A stretch of 5,519 nucleotides of DNA from Sphingobacterium thalpophilum (GTDB lineage: Bacteria > Bacteroidota > Bacteroidia > Flavobacteriales > Flavobacteriaceae), in assembly GCA_943325255.2 (NCBI GenBank), contig CALPOS020000152.1, forward strand, positions 1 through 5,519. The letters run 5' to 3'. Below, piece after piece: positions 5,411 to 5,519 of this stretch. A program made the translations under genes and the position numbers. The notes under the pieces are model-generated. The model saw only the letters and a list, made by a program, of their open reading frames with translations, did not search any database and had not been told where the DNA came from. Position 1 is the first letter of the stretch; each line of letters starts with the position of its first letter.

Positions 5411-5496
5411 TAGCCCTGATGGCAGTGGCATCCTTTTTATCCTGAACTCGTTTCAGGATAAAAAGATATAACGGACAGCGGGAAAAGCTCCTAAAA
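5411..5496 (-). ncRNA. Structured dispersed element, copy 2 (Flavo-1-like RNA candidate)
   Basis: Read on the minus strand, this region starts TTTTAGGAGCTTTTCCCGCT and ends with GGATGCCACTGCCATCAGGG followed by CTA. The left arm matches copy 1 apart from a short indel and a few substitutions. The right arm has one substitution in about 28 bases. The inner stem is 14 perfect pairs (5433-5446 with 5452-5465) around a 5-base loop (5447-5451). Its sequence is unrelated to the T/A stem of copy 1 beyond the first few T-A pairs, so pairing rather than sequence is conserved. It lies 23 bases past the thioesterase stop, pointing back towards it. Neither strand has a U-tract directly after the stem, so it is not a standard intrinsic terminator. 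The family label (Flavo-1) is from memory. Confidence 0.65.
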
Positions 5497-5519
5497 TAAC
5501 ATATCAAAACCTTTGCGGC

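Noticed and set aside
5433..5465. Perfect 14-pair hairpin after the thioesterase gene as an intrinsic terminator.
   Set aside because: No T-tract follows the stem on either strand, and it is the inner stem of the structured element found again at 3490-3624. It might still slow transcription, but a terminator call is not supported.
5274..5507. Minus-strand open frame of 77 codons over the end of the thioesterase gene.
   Set aside because: It runs antisense through the conserved thioesterase C-terminus and the repeat element, and its translation shows no recognisable motif. The same applies to the minus-strand frames within yggS, the nuclease gene and the 3390-3629 gap.
1..5519. A previously undescribed multi-gene system such as defence, secretion or biosynthesis.
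   Set aside because: All six genes are recognisable household families in an arrangement typical of flavobacterial chromosomes; no cluster logic, toxin-antitoxin pair, recombinase or atypical composition is seen.

Overview
The window is a stretch of ordinary chromosome from a member of the Bacteroidota, most likely a Flavobacteriaceae species (Flavobacterium or a close relative). The evidence is the low-GC, A-rich coding sequence, the A-rich leaders without Shine-Dalgarno sites, protein sequences of flavobacterial type (the exonuclease/GIY-YIG fusion, the DUF1015 protein, the short MiaA, the FatA/FatB-like thioesterase) and the kinds of dispersed intergenic repeats. No mobile element, prophage, CRISPR array, rRNA or tRNA is visible.

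Layout, all protein genes on the + strand: (1) 1-126, the C-terminal tail of a 3-hydroxyacyl/3-hydroxybutyryl-CoA dehydrogenase; (2) 168-1388, a DUF1015 (ParB/SerK-like) protein; (3) 1422-2081, the YggS/PLPBP pyridoxal-phosphate homeostasis protein; (4) 2130-3491, a DnaQ-type DEDDh exonuclease fused to a UvrC-like GIY-YIG nuclease and a UvrC-like four-cysteine segment, starting at TTG; (5) 3653-4570, miaA, the tRNA A37 prenyltransferase; (6) 4647-5387, an acyl-ACP thioesterase. The first four are separated by only 33-48 bases and probably form one transcription unit. miaA and the thioesterase form a second, looser pair.

The most unusual content lies between the genes. Two related copies of a structured element sit in opposite orientation at 3490-3624 (+) and 5411-5496 (-), bracketing miaA and the thioesterase gene. 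Their outer arms are nearly identical. Their inner stems differ completely in sequence, yet both pair perfectly, which is the mark of a selected RNA or hairpin structure. I believe they belong to the Flavo-1 RNA motif of flavobacteria, but this is from memory. The + copy carries a second dispersed repeat nested in its apical loop. Separately, degenerate 7-base tandem repeats occur in front of the DUF1015 gene, across almost the whole yggS-exonuclease gap up to the TTG start, and in frame inside yggS. A degenerate hairpin repeat separates miaA from the thioesterase gene.

The genes do not form one pathway. They cover acyl-CoA/fatty-acid metabolism (both ends), cofactor homeostasis (YggS), a possible serine-related kinase (DUF1015), DNA repair or processing (the fusion nuclease) and tRNA modification (MiaA). 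I see no defence or otherwise undescribed multi-gene system. The items most worth pursuing are the fusion nuclease with its predicted iron-sulphur site, the paired structured elements and the heptamer repeats.
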